Below are positions 1 to 7,820 of a DNA stretch of 19,771 bases, piece after piece. Source of the DNA: JANNHP01 sp031404455 (GTDB lineage: Bacteria; Planctomycetota; JAJSAM01; JAJVHW01); the NCBI GenBank assembly GCA_031404455.1, contig JANNHP010000082.1, forward strand, positions 1-19,771, written 5' to 3'. Position 1 is the stretch's first letter. The number at the start of each line of letters is the position of its first letter. The position numbers and the translations under genes are program-made. Below the pieces are notes generated by a model that searched no databases, was not told the origin of the DNA, and was given only the letters and a program-made list of their open reading frames with translations.

Positions 1-345
1 GACGAAGCGCTCCGAGAAGGCGTCGGCGCCCTCGGGAACGATCTCCCAGGAGAGCAGACCGAGCTTCGGGTCGGCGCGTGTGAACCGGAAGCCCGCGTCG
101 GCGGGGACGCTCTGGAACCGCTGCTCCGCGCCGCTCCCAGAGCGGATGAACGCGCTCGTGCGGCCGCGGTGCTCGCGGATGACGATCCGCTCGCGGTGGT
201 CCACGGCGCCCTCGCGGTGCGTCACGTGGACGAGGACGATCGCGCCGTCCGGGTCGGCGGAGCACGTCACGTCGGCGGTGACTTCGTCTTCACGGACGCG
301 ACCGCTGCCGCGCCAGGTGCCGATGAGTACTTTCAAGTCGTTCAT
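1..345 (-). CDS. Small lipocalin/nitrobindin-like beta-barrel protein, partial (C-terminus beyond window)
   Basis: I translated this frame by hand from an ATG at 345; it stays open for 115 codons to the window edge, so the C-terminus is missing. The N-terminus reads MNDLKVLIGTWRGSGRVRED. The L-x-G-T-W-x-G-x-G signature at residues 7-15 is typical of the first strand of nitrobindin/THAP4-type and DUF1579-type barrels, small proteins that bind heme or other hydrophobic ligands. A run of alternating polar and hydrophobic strands follows. It lies 17 bp after the guaA stop on the same strand and has no promoter-like octamer of its own, so it is probably the third gene of the guaBA operon. No Shine-Dalgarno sequence is visible; a perfect hairpin sits directly before the ATG. 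The family call is moderate and function unknown; a DUF1579 protein is the main alternative. Confidence 0.6.
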   Translation of the reverse strand, partial: MNDLKVLIGTWRGSGRVREDEVTADVTCSADPDGAIVLVHVTHREGAVDHRERIVIREHRGRTSAFIRSGSGAEQRFQSVPADAGFRFTRADPKLGLLSWEIVPEGADAFSERFV

Positions 346-366
346 GTGATCCACGAAGTGGATCAC
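346..366. repeat. Perfect 9-bp inverted repeat spanning the guaA stop codon and abutting the next start codon
   Basis: The arms GTGATCCAC (346-354) and GTGGATCAC (358-366) are perfect reverse complements around a 3-nt loop. Read on the minus strand, the hairpin contains the guaA TGA (365-363), and its last base touches the ATG of the downstream gene (345-343). It occupies the place where a ribosome binding site would be. It could modulate coupling between the two genes; it lacks the T-run of an intrinsic terminator. Confidence 0.6.
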
Positions 367-1928
367 TCCCACTCGATCGTCGCCGGCGGCTTGGAAGAGA
401 TGTCGAGCACCACGCGGTTGATCCCGCGGACCTCGTTGATGATCCGGTTGCTCACGCGGCGCAGGAGGCCGTCGGGGAGTTGCGCCCAGTCCGCGGTCAT
501 CGCGTCCTCGCTCGTCACCGCGCGGATCGCGCAGACGCGGTCGTACGTACGCTCGTCGCCCATCACGCCGACGGTCTTCACGGGCAGGAGCACGCAGAAC
601 GCCTGCCAGAGAGCGCGCATGAGCCCAGCCTCCGCGAGCTCGTCGAGGAGGATCTTGTCGGCGCGGCGCACGAGGTCGAGCTTCTCGCTCGTCACCTCGC
701 CGAGCACGCGCACCGCGAGACCCGGCCCGGGGAACGGGTGGCGCCACACGAGTTCTTCGGGAAGGCCGAGTTCCGCACCGATCTCGCGGACTTCGTCCTT
801 GAAGAGGTCGCGCAGCGGCTCGACGAGCTCGAAGCCGAGCTCCTTCGGGAGGCCGCCGACGTTGTGGTGCGTCTTGATCGTGGCCGTCGGCCCGCCGAAC
901 GCCGACACCGACTCGATGACGTCGGGGTAGAGCGTGCCCTGCGCCAGGAACTTCGCGTCGGGCGCGTGGAGCTTCGACTCGCGCTTGAAGACGTCGATGA
1001 ACGCGTGGCCGATGATCTTGCGCTTCGCTTCGGGATCGGTCACCCCGGCGAGCCTCTCGAGGAAGAGCTCCTGCGCGTCGGCGACGATCAGCGCCCGGCC
1101 GAAGCGCGGGCGGAAGTCGCGCTCCACGAGCTCCGCGTCGTCGATCCGAAGGAGTCCCGTGTTGACGAAGATGCAGACGAGCTGGTCGCCGATCGCGCGG
1201 TGCAGGAGCTCGGCGACGACCGTGGAGTCGACGCCGCCCGAGAGTCCGCAGACCACCTTCGACGCGCCGATCTGCTTCTTCGCCTTTGCGACGGTGTCCT
1301 CGATCCAGCGCGACATCACCCAGTCGCCTTTGAGCCCCGCGACCTTGAACAGGAAGTTGCGCAGGATCTCGCGGCCGTGCGCCGTGTGCGCGACCTCGGG
1401 GTGGAACTGCAGGCCGAAGATCGGCTTCGTCGCGTGGCGGACGGCCGTGTACGGCGAGTTCGCGCTCGTCGCGAGGACGAGGAAGTCCGGCGGCAGCGCC
1501 TCGACCCGGTCGCCGTGGCTCATCCACACGTCCATGTGGCGCGGCATGCCCTCGAAGATCGTGTCGGCGTCCACGATCTCGATCTCGGCGCGGCCGAACT
1601 CGCGGTGGTCCGCGCGGGCGACCCGGCCGCCGAGCTCGCCGCACATGAGCTGCATCCCGTAGCAGAGCCCGAGCACGGGCACGCCCATGTGGAACACCTC
1701 GGGGGCGCAGCGCGGCGAGCCGCCCTGCCACACCGAGGCGGGACCGCCCGAGAGGATGATCGCCCTCGGGTGCGCGGTGCGGATGTCCGCGATGTCCGCG
1801 TGGCACGGGAGGATCAGGCAGAAGACGTGCATCTCGCGGACGCGCCGTGCGATGAGCTGCGTGTACTGGCTGCCGAAGTCGAGGACGACCACCGTCTCGG
1901 GCCCGGCGTGGTGCGCTCCTGTCCGCAT
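363..1928 (-). CDS. guaA: GMP synthase (glutamine-hydrolysing)
   Basis: GuaA amidates XMP to GMP using ATP and glutamine, the last step of guanine nucleotide synthesis, in the cytoplasm. The 521-aa product is of normal length. Its N-terminal class I glutamine amidotransferase domain (about 12-195) has the nucleophile in GLCYGMQ (Cys89) and the His176/Glu178 pair in QFHPEV. The ATP pyrophosphatase domain follows with the P-loop SGGVDS (230-235), and the C-terminal dimerisation domain ends in the typical TIEWE. The start is the ATG at 1928, which overlaps the guaB TGA (1930-1928) by one base, so translation is probably coupled. A much longer frame continues upstream antisense to or within guaB, but it is a high-GC artefact because family homology begins at about residue 12 of the chosen start. 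Confidence 0.97.
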   Translation of the reverse strand: MRTGAHHAGPETVVVLDFGSQYTQLIARRVREMHVFCLILPCHADIADIRTAHPRAIILSGGPASVWQGGSPRCAPEVFHMGVPVLGLCYGMQLMCGELGGRVARADHREFGRAEIEIVDADTIFEGMPRHMDVWMSHGDRVEALPPDFLVLATSANSPYTAVRHATKPIFGLQFHPEVAHTAHGREILRNFLFKVAGLKGDWVMSRWIEDTVAKAKKQIGASKVVCGLSGGVDSTVVAELLHRAIGDQLVCIFVNTGLLRIDDAELVERDFRPRFGRALIVADAQELFLERLAGVTDPEAKRKIIGHAFIDVFKRESKLHAPDAKFLAQGTLYPDVIESVSAFGGPTATIKTHHNVGGLPKELGFELVEPLRDLFKDEVREIGAELGLPEELVWRHPFPGPGLAVRVLGEVTSEKLDLVRRADKILLDELAEAGLMRALWQAFCVLLPVKTVGVMGDERTYDRVCAIRAVTSEDAMTADWAQLPDGLLRRVSNRIINEVRGINRVVLDISSKPPATIEWE

Positions 1929-3400
1929 CAGTAGTTGCCTCCCTCTTCCTCGCCGCCCTGGTAGTTGGGCGCCTCGCGGGTGATCGCGATGTCGTGCGGG
2001 TGGTTCTCGCGGAGCGAGGCGCCCGTGATCTTCACGAACCGCCCTTTCGACTGGAGCTCCGCGATCGTCCCCGCGCCCACGTATCCCATGCCCGCCCGGA
2101 GTCCGCCGACGAGCTGGTAGACGAAGTCGGAGAGCTTGCCGCGGAACGGCACGCGTCCCTCGACGCCCTCGGGGACGAGCTTGTCCTTCTGCACCTCGCT
2201 CTGCGCGTAGCGGTCGGAGGAGCCCTGCACCATGGCACCGAGCGAACCCATCCCGCGGTACTGTTTGAACGTCCGTCCGCGGTACAGAATCGTGTCGCCG
2301 GGGCTCTCCTCCAGGCCCGCGAAGAGGGAGCCGCACATCACGCTGCCCGCGCCCGCGGCGAGCGCCTTGGTGATGTCGCCCGAGTAGCGGATGCCGCCGT
2401 CGGCGATGACCGGAACGCCCGACTTCTCGCACGCGCGGACCGCGTTGGTGATCGCGGTGAGCTGCGGCACGCCGACGCCGCTGATGACGCGCGTCGTGCA
2501 GATGGAGCCCGGCCCGATGCCGACCTTCACCGCATCGGCCCCCGCGTCCACGAGCGCCTTGGCGCCGTCCTCGGTGGCCACGTTCCCCGCGACGACGTCC
2601 ACGTCGAACCGCTTCTTGATGCGCCGCACGGCCTCGATCACGTTCTTCGAGTGGCCGTGCGCGGTGTCGACGCAGATCACGTCCACCTGCGCCGCCACGA
2701 GACGCTCGACGCGGTCGTCCTCCTTCACGCCGACCGCTGCCGCGACGCGCAGGCGTCCCTCGGCGTCGAGGTTGGCGCGCGGGAACTGGTGCAGCTTGTT
2801 GATGTCCTTGATGGTGATGAGCCCGGCGAGCTTGCCCTCTGCGTCGACGAGGATGAGCTTCTCCACCTTCATCTGGTGGAGCACCTCCTTCGCCTGCTCG
2901 GGAGTCGTCTCCGGCGGGCGCGTGATGAGGTTCTTCGTCATCACCTGCGAGATGATCTGCTCGTCGTCCTTGTGGAATCGCAGGTCGCGGCTCGTCAGGA
3001 TGCCGACGACGCGCCGGTTGGCGTCGGTGATCGGCAGGCCCGAGATCCGGTGCGACTGCATCAGGCGGCGCGCCTCGCCGACCTTGGCCTCGGGGCCCAC
3101 GGTCACCGGGTCCACGATCACGCCCGAGACGGTGCGCTTGACCTGGTACACCTCGCGCGCCTGCTCCTGCGAGGTCATGTTCTTGTGGATGACGCCGATC
3201 CCGCCCTCGTACGCGAGCGCCACGGCGAGCGCCGCCTCGGTGACCGTGTCCATGGCCGAGGACGAGATGGGGATCTTCAGCGCGACCCGGCGGGTGAACC
3301 GCGAACCGACGTCGATGTCCGCCGGCACGACCTCGGAGTAGCCGGGGAGCAGGAGGACGTCGTCGAACGTGATTCCTTCGCCGGCGATCCGATCGAGCAT
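1928..3400 (-). CDS. guaB: IMP dehydrogenase
   Basis: GuaB oxidises IMP to XMP with NAD+, the committed step to GMP, and is directly followed by guaA, the next enzyme. The product has 490 aa, the usual length. It opens with GITFDDVLLLPGYSEV, contains two CBS domains (about 95-150 and 155-210) inserted in the TIM barrel, and has the catalytic loop GIGPGSICTTR with Cys301, followed by a phosphate-binding ADGGIRYSGD stretch. The ATG at 3400 is preceded by a clear Shine-Dalgarno GGAGGA (3413-3408, 7-nt spacing). A promoter-like octamer at 3489-3482 and an inverted repeat at 3423-3481 lie upstream. The stop overlaps the guaA start, so guaB and guaA form one operon. Confidence 0.97.
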   Translation of the reverse strand: MLDRIAGEGITFDDVLLLPGYSEVVPADIDVGSRFTRRVALKIPISSSAMDTVTEAALAVALAYEGGIGVIHKNMTSQEQAREVYQVKRTVSGVIVDPVTVGPEAKVGEARRLMQSHRISGLPITDANRRVVGILTSRDLRFHKDDEQIISQVMTKNLITRPPETTPEQAKEVLHQMKVEKLILVDAEGKLAGLITIKDINKLHQFPRANLDAEGRLRVAAAVGVKEDDRVERLVAAQVDVICVDTAHGHSKNVIEAVRRIKKRFDVDVVAGNVATEDGAKALVDAGADAVKVGIGPGSICTTRVISGVGVPQLTAITNAVRACEKSGVPVIADGGIRYSGDITKALAAGAGSVMCGSLFAGLEESPGDTILYRGRTFKQYRGMGSLGAMVQGSSDRYAQSEVQKDKLVPEGVEGRVPFRGKLSDFVYQLVGGLRAGMGYVGAGTIAELQSKGRFVKITGASLRENHPHDIAITREAPNYQGGEEEGGNY

Positions 3401-3422
3401 GGCAGGCTCCTCCCTCCCGCGC

Positions 3423-3481
3423 CCGGGAATCGAGAACCCCTACGTGGGGGCCTTCGCGGCTCCGGTGCGGGAGATTCCCGG
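3423..3481 (-). promoter_or_regulatory. Inverted repeat and possible structured leader upstream of guaB
   Basis: The arms CCGGGAATC (minus strand, 3481-3473) and GATTCCCGG (3431-3423) are perfect 9-bp complements 41 nt apart. Between them, three short hairpins can be drawn on the minus strand: CTCC/GGAG, GCC/GGC and CCCC/GGGG. This gives a possible multi-branched junction 22 nt before the guaB ATG and just upstream of its ribosome binding site. If transcription starts about 6-7 nt after the octamer at 3489-3482, the first bases of the outer helix would not be transcribed, so a DNA operator with two distant half-sites is an equal possibility. It matches no riboswitch class I can name. Confidence 0.4.
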
Positions 3482-3489
3482 ATGCTAGC
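3482..3489 (-). promoter_or_regulatory. Putative -10 element of guaBA
   Basis: The minus strand reads GCTAGCAT. It fits the octamer GNTANCNT found upstream of all seven first genes of transcription units in this window. It would give a leader of about 75 nt for guaB. No TTG-type -35 element is visible at 16-18 bp. Confidence 0.45.
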
Positions 3490-3548
3490 GAGCGGCGCGC
3501 GACCGGCACGATTTCACGCATCGCGACGTGGGGATGGGGGCACCCCTC

Positions 3549-3556
3549 GCTAACCT
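3549..3556 (+). promoter_or_regulatory. Putative -10 element of the glycosyltransferase gene (leaderless)
   Basis: The sequence GCTAACCT ends 7 nt before the ATG at 3564, so transcription would begin at or next to the start codon. GTGGGG at 3528-3533 lies 17 bp upstream of TAACCT and is a weak -35 candidate. There is no Shine-Dalgarno sequence, consistent with a leaderless mRNA. Confidence 0.5.
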
Positions 3557-3563
3557 CGCACCG

Positions 3564-5183
3564 ATGGACGATGCGCCGCGCGCGCAGACGCGACTCGCCG
3601 GCCCCGCGCTCTTCGCGGCGTCGGCGGTCGCGTGCATCCTCTTCTGCGCGGATCTGATCGGCCGCCCGGTGGACGACCTCGTCGGCTACGTCTCCGACGA
3701 CGCCTTCTACTACCTGCAGATCGCGCGCAGGCTGGTCGACACGCACGTCACGTCGTTCGACGGGCAACACCCGACGAACGGGTACCACCCCGCCTGGCTC
3801 GCGATCACCACGGTGCTCGCGAAGGTCTTCCCCGACCGCGAGACGCTGCTGCGCGCGGCGCTCTGGGCGTCGTTCGCGCTCCACCTCGGCGCGTCCCTCC
3901 TGCTCGTGCGTCTCTGCCGGCGGTTCGTGCCGGCGCTCTGGGCCTGGGTGCTCGGCGCCGTGTGGACGATCAACCCGCTGCCGATCACGCTGGCGATGCA
4001 GGGGGTCGAGGCGCCGCTCGTGCTCCTCGCGTGGATGGTCGTCGCCGACGTGTTCGCGGGCCGGATCGCGCCGCGCCTCGGCCGATCGGCACCCCTGCCG
4101 TCGCCCGGCACCGAAGCGTCGATCCCCCGGCGAGACCTCGTGCTCCTCGGCGCCGCTCTCGGCGCCCTCTTCTGGGCGCGGACCGATGGGATCGTCGTCG
4201 CCGCGGCGACCTTCGCGTTCCTCGCGTGCTCGGTGCCCCTGCGCGACGCGGGTCGCGTCGTGGGAGTCGCCTCGGCGACGTTCGCGGCCTCGATCGTCCC
4301 TTGGTTCGCATGGTCCTACTGGATGACGAGCGCGTTCGTCCAGGACAGCGGCGCGGTGAAGATGATCTGGGCGAGCGCGGCGCGCGCGGCCGACCCGTCA
4401 TCGAGCGCCGTCACCGATGGTCTGCGGTTCGTAGCCGGACGCTGGTTCGGCCTGCCTGCGAGCCTCGTCATCGCGACCCCGAGGGCCGTGGGCGCTGCGC
4501 TCGCCGCGGCGATCCTCGTCGTCGTCGCGGCGGGCTTCGTGTCGAGCCGGCGCCGCAGCGACGACGGCGCCCTCCGCCGGACGACCGCCTGGCTCGCGGC
4601 GACCGCCCTGACGCTCGGCTTCGTGAGCGGCGCGGCGCTCACGGACCAGATGGTCTGGTACTTCGGGCCGCCCGGACTGGCGCTCTTCCTCGTCGTGGCG
4701 CTCTTCACCGCGCGACTCCTCGGGCGCGTCGCGGCTCTCGGGCGCCCCGCCCTCCACGCCGCCGGGGGCGCGGCGCTCGTCGTCGGCGCGATCTTCCTCT
4801 TCTCGCGCTACCGGGAGCGGATGCCCTTCGAGTACCCGTGGCAGCGGGACGTGCTCGCATCGCACCGGGAGTTCGAGAAGCTCGTCCCGAAGGGCGAGCA
4901 CATCGGCTGTTTCAACGCGGGCATCCCCGGCTACTTCGGCGAGCGCAGGGTCGTGAACCTCGATGGCCTCGTGAACCACGAACTCGTGGCCGTGTACCGG
5001 CGCCGCGAGCTCATGTACTGGATCTCCGCCGAGGACCTCCGCTGGATCGCCGACGAACCGCTCGCGCTCGGCCGGGCGCAGAAGCTCACGCAACTTCCGA
5101 TCCGTCTCACGGAAGTGTCGAGCGCTCCGCTTCGCGGGTGGATGTCGCCCAGACGGTACCTGTGGAAGGTGGAGCCGCGGTAG
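3564..5183 (+). CDS. Polytopic membrane glycosyltransferase, GT39/RgtA-like (GT-C fold)
   Basis: The predicted 539-aa protein has about ten hydrophobic segments. An aspartate pair near the N-terminus (SDDAFYY, Asp45-Asp46) sits in the first periplasmic loop, followed by FDGQHPTNGYHPAW (65-78). This arrangement is typical of GT-C enzymes of the GT39/GT83 and RgtA-like group, which transfer sugars from polyprenyl-phosphate donors to lipid or protein acceptors outside the inner membrane. The C-terminal soluble part (IGCFNAGIPGYFG, VVNLDGLVN) also recurs in such proteins. I chose the ATG at 3564 over the in-frame GTG at 3528 because GTG falls in the -35 region and the octamer at 3549-3556 is placed for a leaderless start. 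The gene is divergent from guaB, and its last 77 bp overlap the convergent BatA-like gene. Acceptor and donor are unknown. Confidence 0.8.
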   Translation: MDDAPRAQTRLAGPALFAASAVACILFCADLIGRPVDDLVGYVSDDAFYYLQIARRLVDTHVTSFDGQHPTNGYHPAWLAITTVLAKVFPDRETLLRAALWASFALHLGASLLLVRLCRRFVPALWAWVLGAVWTINPLPITLAMQGVEAPLVLLAWMVVADVFAGRIAPRLGRSAPLPSPGTEASIPRRDLVLLGAALGALFWARTDGIVVAAATFAFLACSVPLRDAGRVVGVASATFAASIVPWFAWSYWMTSAFVQDSGAVKMIWASAARAADPSSSAVTDGLRFVAGRWFGLPASLVIATPRAVGAALAAAILVVVAAGFVSSRRRSDDGALRRTTAWLAATALTLGFVSGAALTDQMVWYFGPPGLALFLVVALFTARLLGRVAALGRPALHAAGGAALVVGAIFLFSRYRERMPFEYPWQRDVLASHREFEKLVPKGEHIGCFNAGIPGYFGERRVVNLDGLVNHELVAVYRRRELMYWISAEDLRWIADEPLALGRAQKLTQLPIRLTEVSSAPLRGWMSPRRYLWKVEPR

Positions 5184-6951
5184 CCGCCGCGCGCCGCTTC
5201 CCGAGCAGGAGTGCCCCGAGGACGAGGAGCGCCGCGCCGAGTGCCGCGAGCCGCGGGGCGTGCCGAACGCGCGAATCGACGTCGTCGCTGCGATCCGGAA
5301 GCGATGCGACGATCCCCTGCGCCGAGGGCCCGGCGATCGCCTTGAGCGGCGAGAGCCGGAACTCGCGCGGCGGCGTCCAGCGGACGGTGGTGCCCGCTCC
5401 CGACAGTCGAAGGAGCGCGTACGGGCCGCCGGGCGCGGGATACGGGACGACGGCGCCGTCTGCGCCGGACGCCGGCTCGCCCGCGACGACGAACCGCGGC
5501 GCCTCCGGCCTGGTCCCGAGCCATCGCACGGCGTTCCTGACGAGCAGCGGGAACGCCGCCTCGAGCGGGAGCGTCGAGGCGTCGGGACGGAATCCGAGCA
5601 CGACGCGTCGCACGCCGCCGCGCTCGCCCGCCACGCCGACCGCGCCCGCGGCCGAGGAGACGATCGTCGTCTCGCCCGGAGCCGGATCGACGAGCGCCGC
5701 GCTCTCGATCCGGAGCGGCGAGAGGTCGACGCCCATGAGAACCGGGTGCGAACCGACGCCCCAGAGCAGCGGTTGCTCGACGACGCGCGCGCCGCCGCCG
5801 AACACGAGCGCAGGCCGCCCCGCGGGCTCGGCCGCGCCGTCGGCGACGACGACGTCGATCCCGTCGAACGCCGACGCGGGGGCACCCGGCGCGACGAGCG
5901 TCGTCCGCGCCGGATCGACGACCCCGGGCATCGCGCGAAGCGCCTCGACGAGGAACGGCGACGGCGACTCGGCGACGACCGCGACCGCGAGCGCCTTCAC
6001 GACCGGGAGCATCATCCGCGCGGAATCGTCCTCGGAGAAGTCGTCGGACGGCTCGAGCCTCACCTCCACGAGTCCGCCCGCGCTCGCGGCGGCTCCGAGC
6101 GGCATCGCCGCGGTCGCGCGCCGGTCGGCGTCGAACGTCAACACGGCGCGAGCGAGCTCCGCGGTGCCGCGCGACAGCACCACGCTGCGCGCGGACGGCG
6201 CGCCGTCGGTGACGGCGACGCGGACCAGCGCGCGCGCCGGGTCGTCCAGGTCGATGTCGAGGGCGATGATCGAAGCGTTCGCCGGAACTCGGTCAGCGTC
6301 GATCACGCCGACTTCGACGCCGACTTCCGCGGGACTCGACGCCGTGAGCGTCGCGGCGCCGATCGGGTCGGTGAGGACCAGCACCGTCGCCGGACGCTTC
6401 GCCACTCCGGGCGCGGCCCGGATCGCGAGACGCGTCGCGAGCGCCACACCCGACGGCTCGAGCGTGGGATCGAGGAGCGCCGCGAGCTCCCGCGCGCCCG
6501 GACGGCCGGTCGTCGGCTCGACGGCGACGAACGGCGTGCTCGTCGCGGACCACACCGTGAGCTCGTCCTTCGGTCCGAGCCGCCGCACGGCCGCGACGGC
6601 GAGAGCGACGGCGCGGTCGATCCGCCGCTGCCCGTCCGGCATCCGCGTGTTCATCGTGACGGAGCGGTCGACGACGATCGCGAGGCGCCGCGGCTCGGAC
6701 GCCGCCGCTCCGGTGACGGGCCCCGCGGCGGACGCGGTGAGCGCGACGAGCGCCGCAAGCAGCATCGCGAGCGCGAGCGCGTCGCGGACCTGGCGCAGCC
6801 CGCCGCGCCCGGCGCGATCGGGGACGAGGCCGCGCCAGAGTTCCAGCGACGAGACCTCCACGCGGCGGCGGCGCCGGAGGTGGAGGTGAAGCACCACGAT
6901 CGGCACGGCGAGCGCCGCGAGCCACCACGCCTCGGGCCGCTCGAACGTCAA
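5107..6951 (-). CDS. BatA-like membrane protein with von Willebrand A domain
   Basis: This 614-aa protein has the BatA layout. An N-terminal helix (FERPEAWWLAALAVPIVVL) is followed by a basic stretch, a second helix at about 57-77 and a VWA domain beginning IVVDRSVTM. A long region follows that partly resembles a class I glutamine-amidotransferase-like fold, and a last helix lies at about 567-583. The metal-site motif is DxSxT (95-99) rather than the usual DxSxS. The start is the TTG at 6951, whose bases overlap the stop of the DUF58 gene in the string TTGA; homology begins immediately there, and upstream in-frame sequence is a shadow of DUF58. It is the third gene of the operon and probably sits in the inner membrane with its large domain outside. 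It overlaps the convergent glycosyltransferase by 77 bp. Confidence 0.8.
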   Translation of the reverse strand: MTFERPEAWWLAALAVPIVVLHLHLRRRRRVEVSSLELWRGLVPDRAGRGGLRQVRDALALAMLLAALVALTASAAGPVTGAAASEPRRLAIVVDRSVTMNTRMPDGQRRIDRAVALAVAAVRRLGPKDELTVWSATSTPFVAVEPTTGRPGARELAALLDPTLEPSGVALATRLAIRAAPGVAKRPATVLVLTDPIGAATLTASSPAEVGVEVGVIDADRVPANASIIALDIDLDDPARALVRVAVTDGAPSARSVVLSRGTAELARAVLTFDADRRATAAMPLGAAASAGGLVEVRLEPSDDFSEDDSARMMLPVVKALAVAVVAESPSPFLVEALRAMPGVVDPARTTLVAPGAPASAFDGIDVVVADGAAEPAGRPALVFGGGARVVEQPLLWGVGSHPVLMGVDLSPLRIESAALVDPAPGETTIVSSAAGAVGVAGERGGVRRVVLGFRPDASTLPLEAAFPLLVRNAVRWLGTRPEAPRFVVAGEPASGADGAVVPYPAPGGPYALLRLSGAGTTVRWTPPREFRLSPLKAIAGPSAQGIVASLPDRSDDVDSRVRHAPRLAALGAALLVLGALLLGKRRAAATAAPPSTGTVWATSTREAERSTLP

Positions 6952-7820
6952 CGCAGCACGCCCGCGCGCAGCAGTTGCCGCAGGAGCTCGGGCTCGGTCG
7001 AGTGCGCCGTGTCGAGGAGCACGTGCCGCACGCCCTTCGAACCGAGGTACGCGCGCACTTCCCGCAGGCGCTTCTCGAACCGCTGGCGGTAGCGGACGAG
7101 GAGGTCCTCGTCCACCTCGAGGTCGATCTCGGCGCCCGTCTCGACGTCGGTGAGCCGCAGCGCGCCCGCGTCGCCCGGATTGCGTTCGAGCGGCGACACG
7201 ACGTGCAGGCACGTGAGCTCGACGCGCATGTGGCAGAGGTAGTCGATCGCGCGGCGCCACGCGGCGGGCTCGTCGAGGAAGTCCGTGACGAGCAGCGCGA
7301 ACCCGCGGCGGCGTATCCGCGGGAAGGCCGCGCGGATCGCCTCGGAGATGGGAGTCCTCGCCGTCGCCTTCGCGGCGCGCAGCGCCTCGAGCAGGTTCCC
7401 GGTCGCGGTCGACCCGGCGAACGCCGTGGACGCGCGGCCCGGCAGGAGTCCGAGCCGGACGACGTCGCCGCGCCCGAGTGCCACCGCGCCGACCATCGCC
7501 GCGGCCCGGAGCCCCGCCGCGAGCTTCGATCCGGGCCCCTCGCCCATGCTGGCGGTCGCGTCGACGAGGAGGTGGACGTCGAGGTTCTCCTCCATCTCGA
7601 AGACCTTCACGTAGAGCGCCCCGAGGCGCCCGTACGCGTTCCAGTCCACGTAGCGCAGGTCGTCGCCCGGCGAGTACGTGCGGTGCTCGCGGAAGATGGT
7701 GCCGACGCCCGCGACGCCCGACGAACGCTCGCCCGGACGGCCGCCGCCCGCGGCGCGGCGGACGCCGACGTCGAGCGCCGCGAGTCGTTCCAGCGTGCGC
7801 GGGCCGAGGAGCCGGATCAC
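6948..7820 (-). CDS. DUF58 domain protein (VWA-like, Bat operon partner)
   Basis: The 290-aa protein carries the DUF58 signature YSPGDDLRYVDWNAYGRLG (49-67), then LYVKVFEMEE and a VWA-type metal site DATASM (87-92), where a serine is expected in the third position but a threonine is found. DUF58 proteins are normally encoded beside MoxR AAA+ ATPases and membrane VWA proteins, forming a chaperone-like or metal-insertion module at the cell envelope. The start is GTG at 7820; GTGA makes a 4-nt overlap with the stop of the upstream gene (7819-7817), and the stop overlaps the next start at 6951, indicating tight translational coupling across all three genes. No MoxR gene lies in this operon or window. 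Confidence 0.9.
   Translation of the reverse strand: MIRLLGPRTLERLAALDVGVRRAAGGGRPGERSSGVAGVGTIFREHRTYSPGDDLRYVDWNAYGRLGALYVKVFEMEENLDVHLLVDATASMGEGPGSKLAAGLRAAAMVGAVALGRGDVVRLGLLPGRASTAFAGSTATGNLLEALRAAKATARTPISEAIRAAFPRIRRRGFALLVTDFLDEPAAWRRAIDYLCHMRVELTCLHVVSPLERNPGDAGALRLTDVETGAEIDLEVDEDLLVRYRQRFEKRLREVRAYLGSKGVRHVLLDTAHSTEPELLRQLLRAGVLR

Noticed and set aside
480..1934. Long plus-strand frames opposite guaA and guaB (also 1994-3553 and 2391-3341)
   Set aside because: They are antisense to well-conserved genes, rich in Arg, Asp and Ala, and show no family motif.
363..3884. A 1173-codon open frame on the minus strand covering guaA and guaB
   Set aside because: Only its last 521 codons match GuaA; the upstream part is an out-of-frame reading of guaB and is Arg/Gly-rich, as expected from high-GC shadows.
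3632..6889. A 1085-codon plus-strand frame over the glycosyltransferase and BatA-like genes
   Set aside because: It overlaps two genes with clear domain motifs in other frames, and its translation is low-complexity Arg/Ser-rich sequence.
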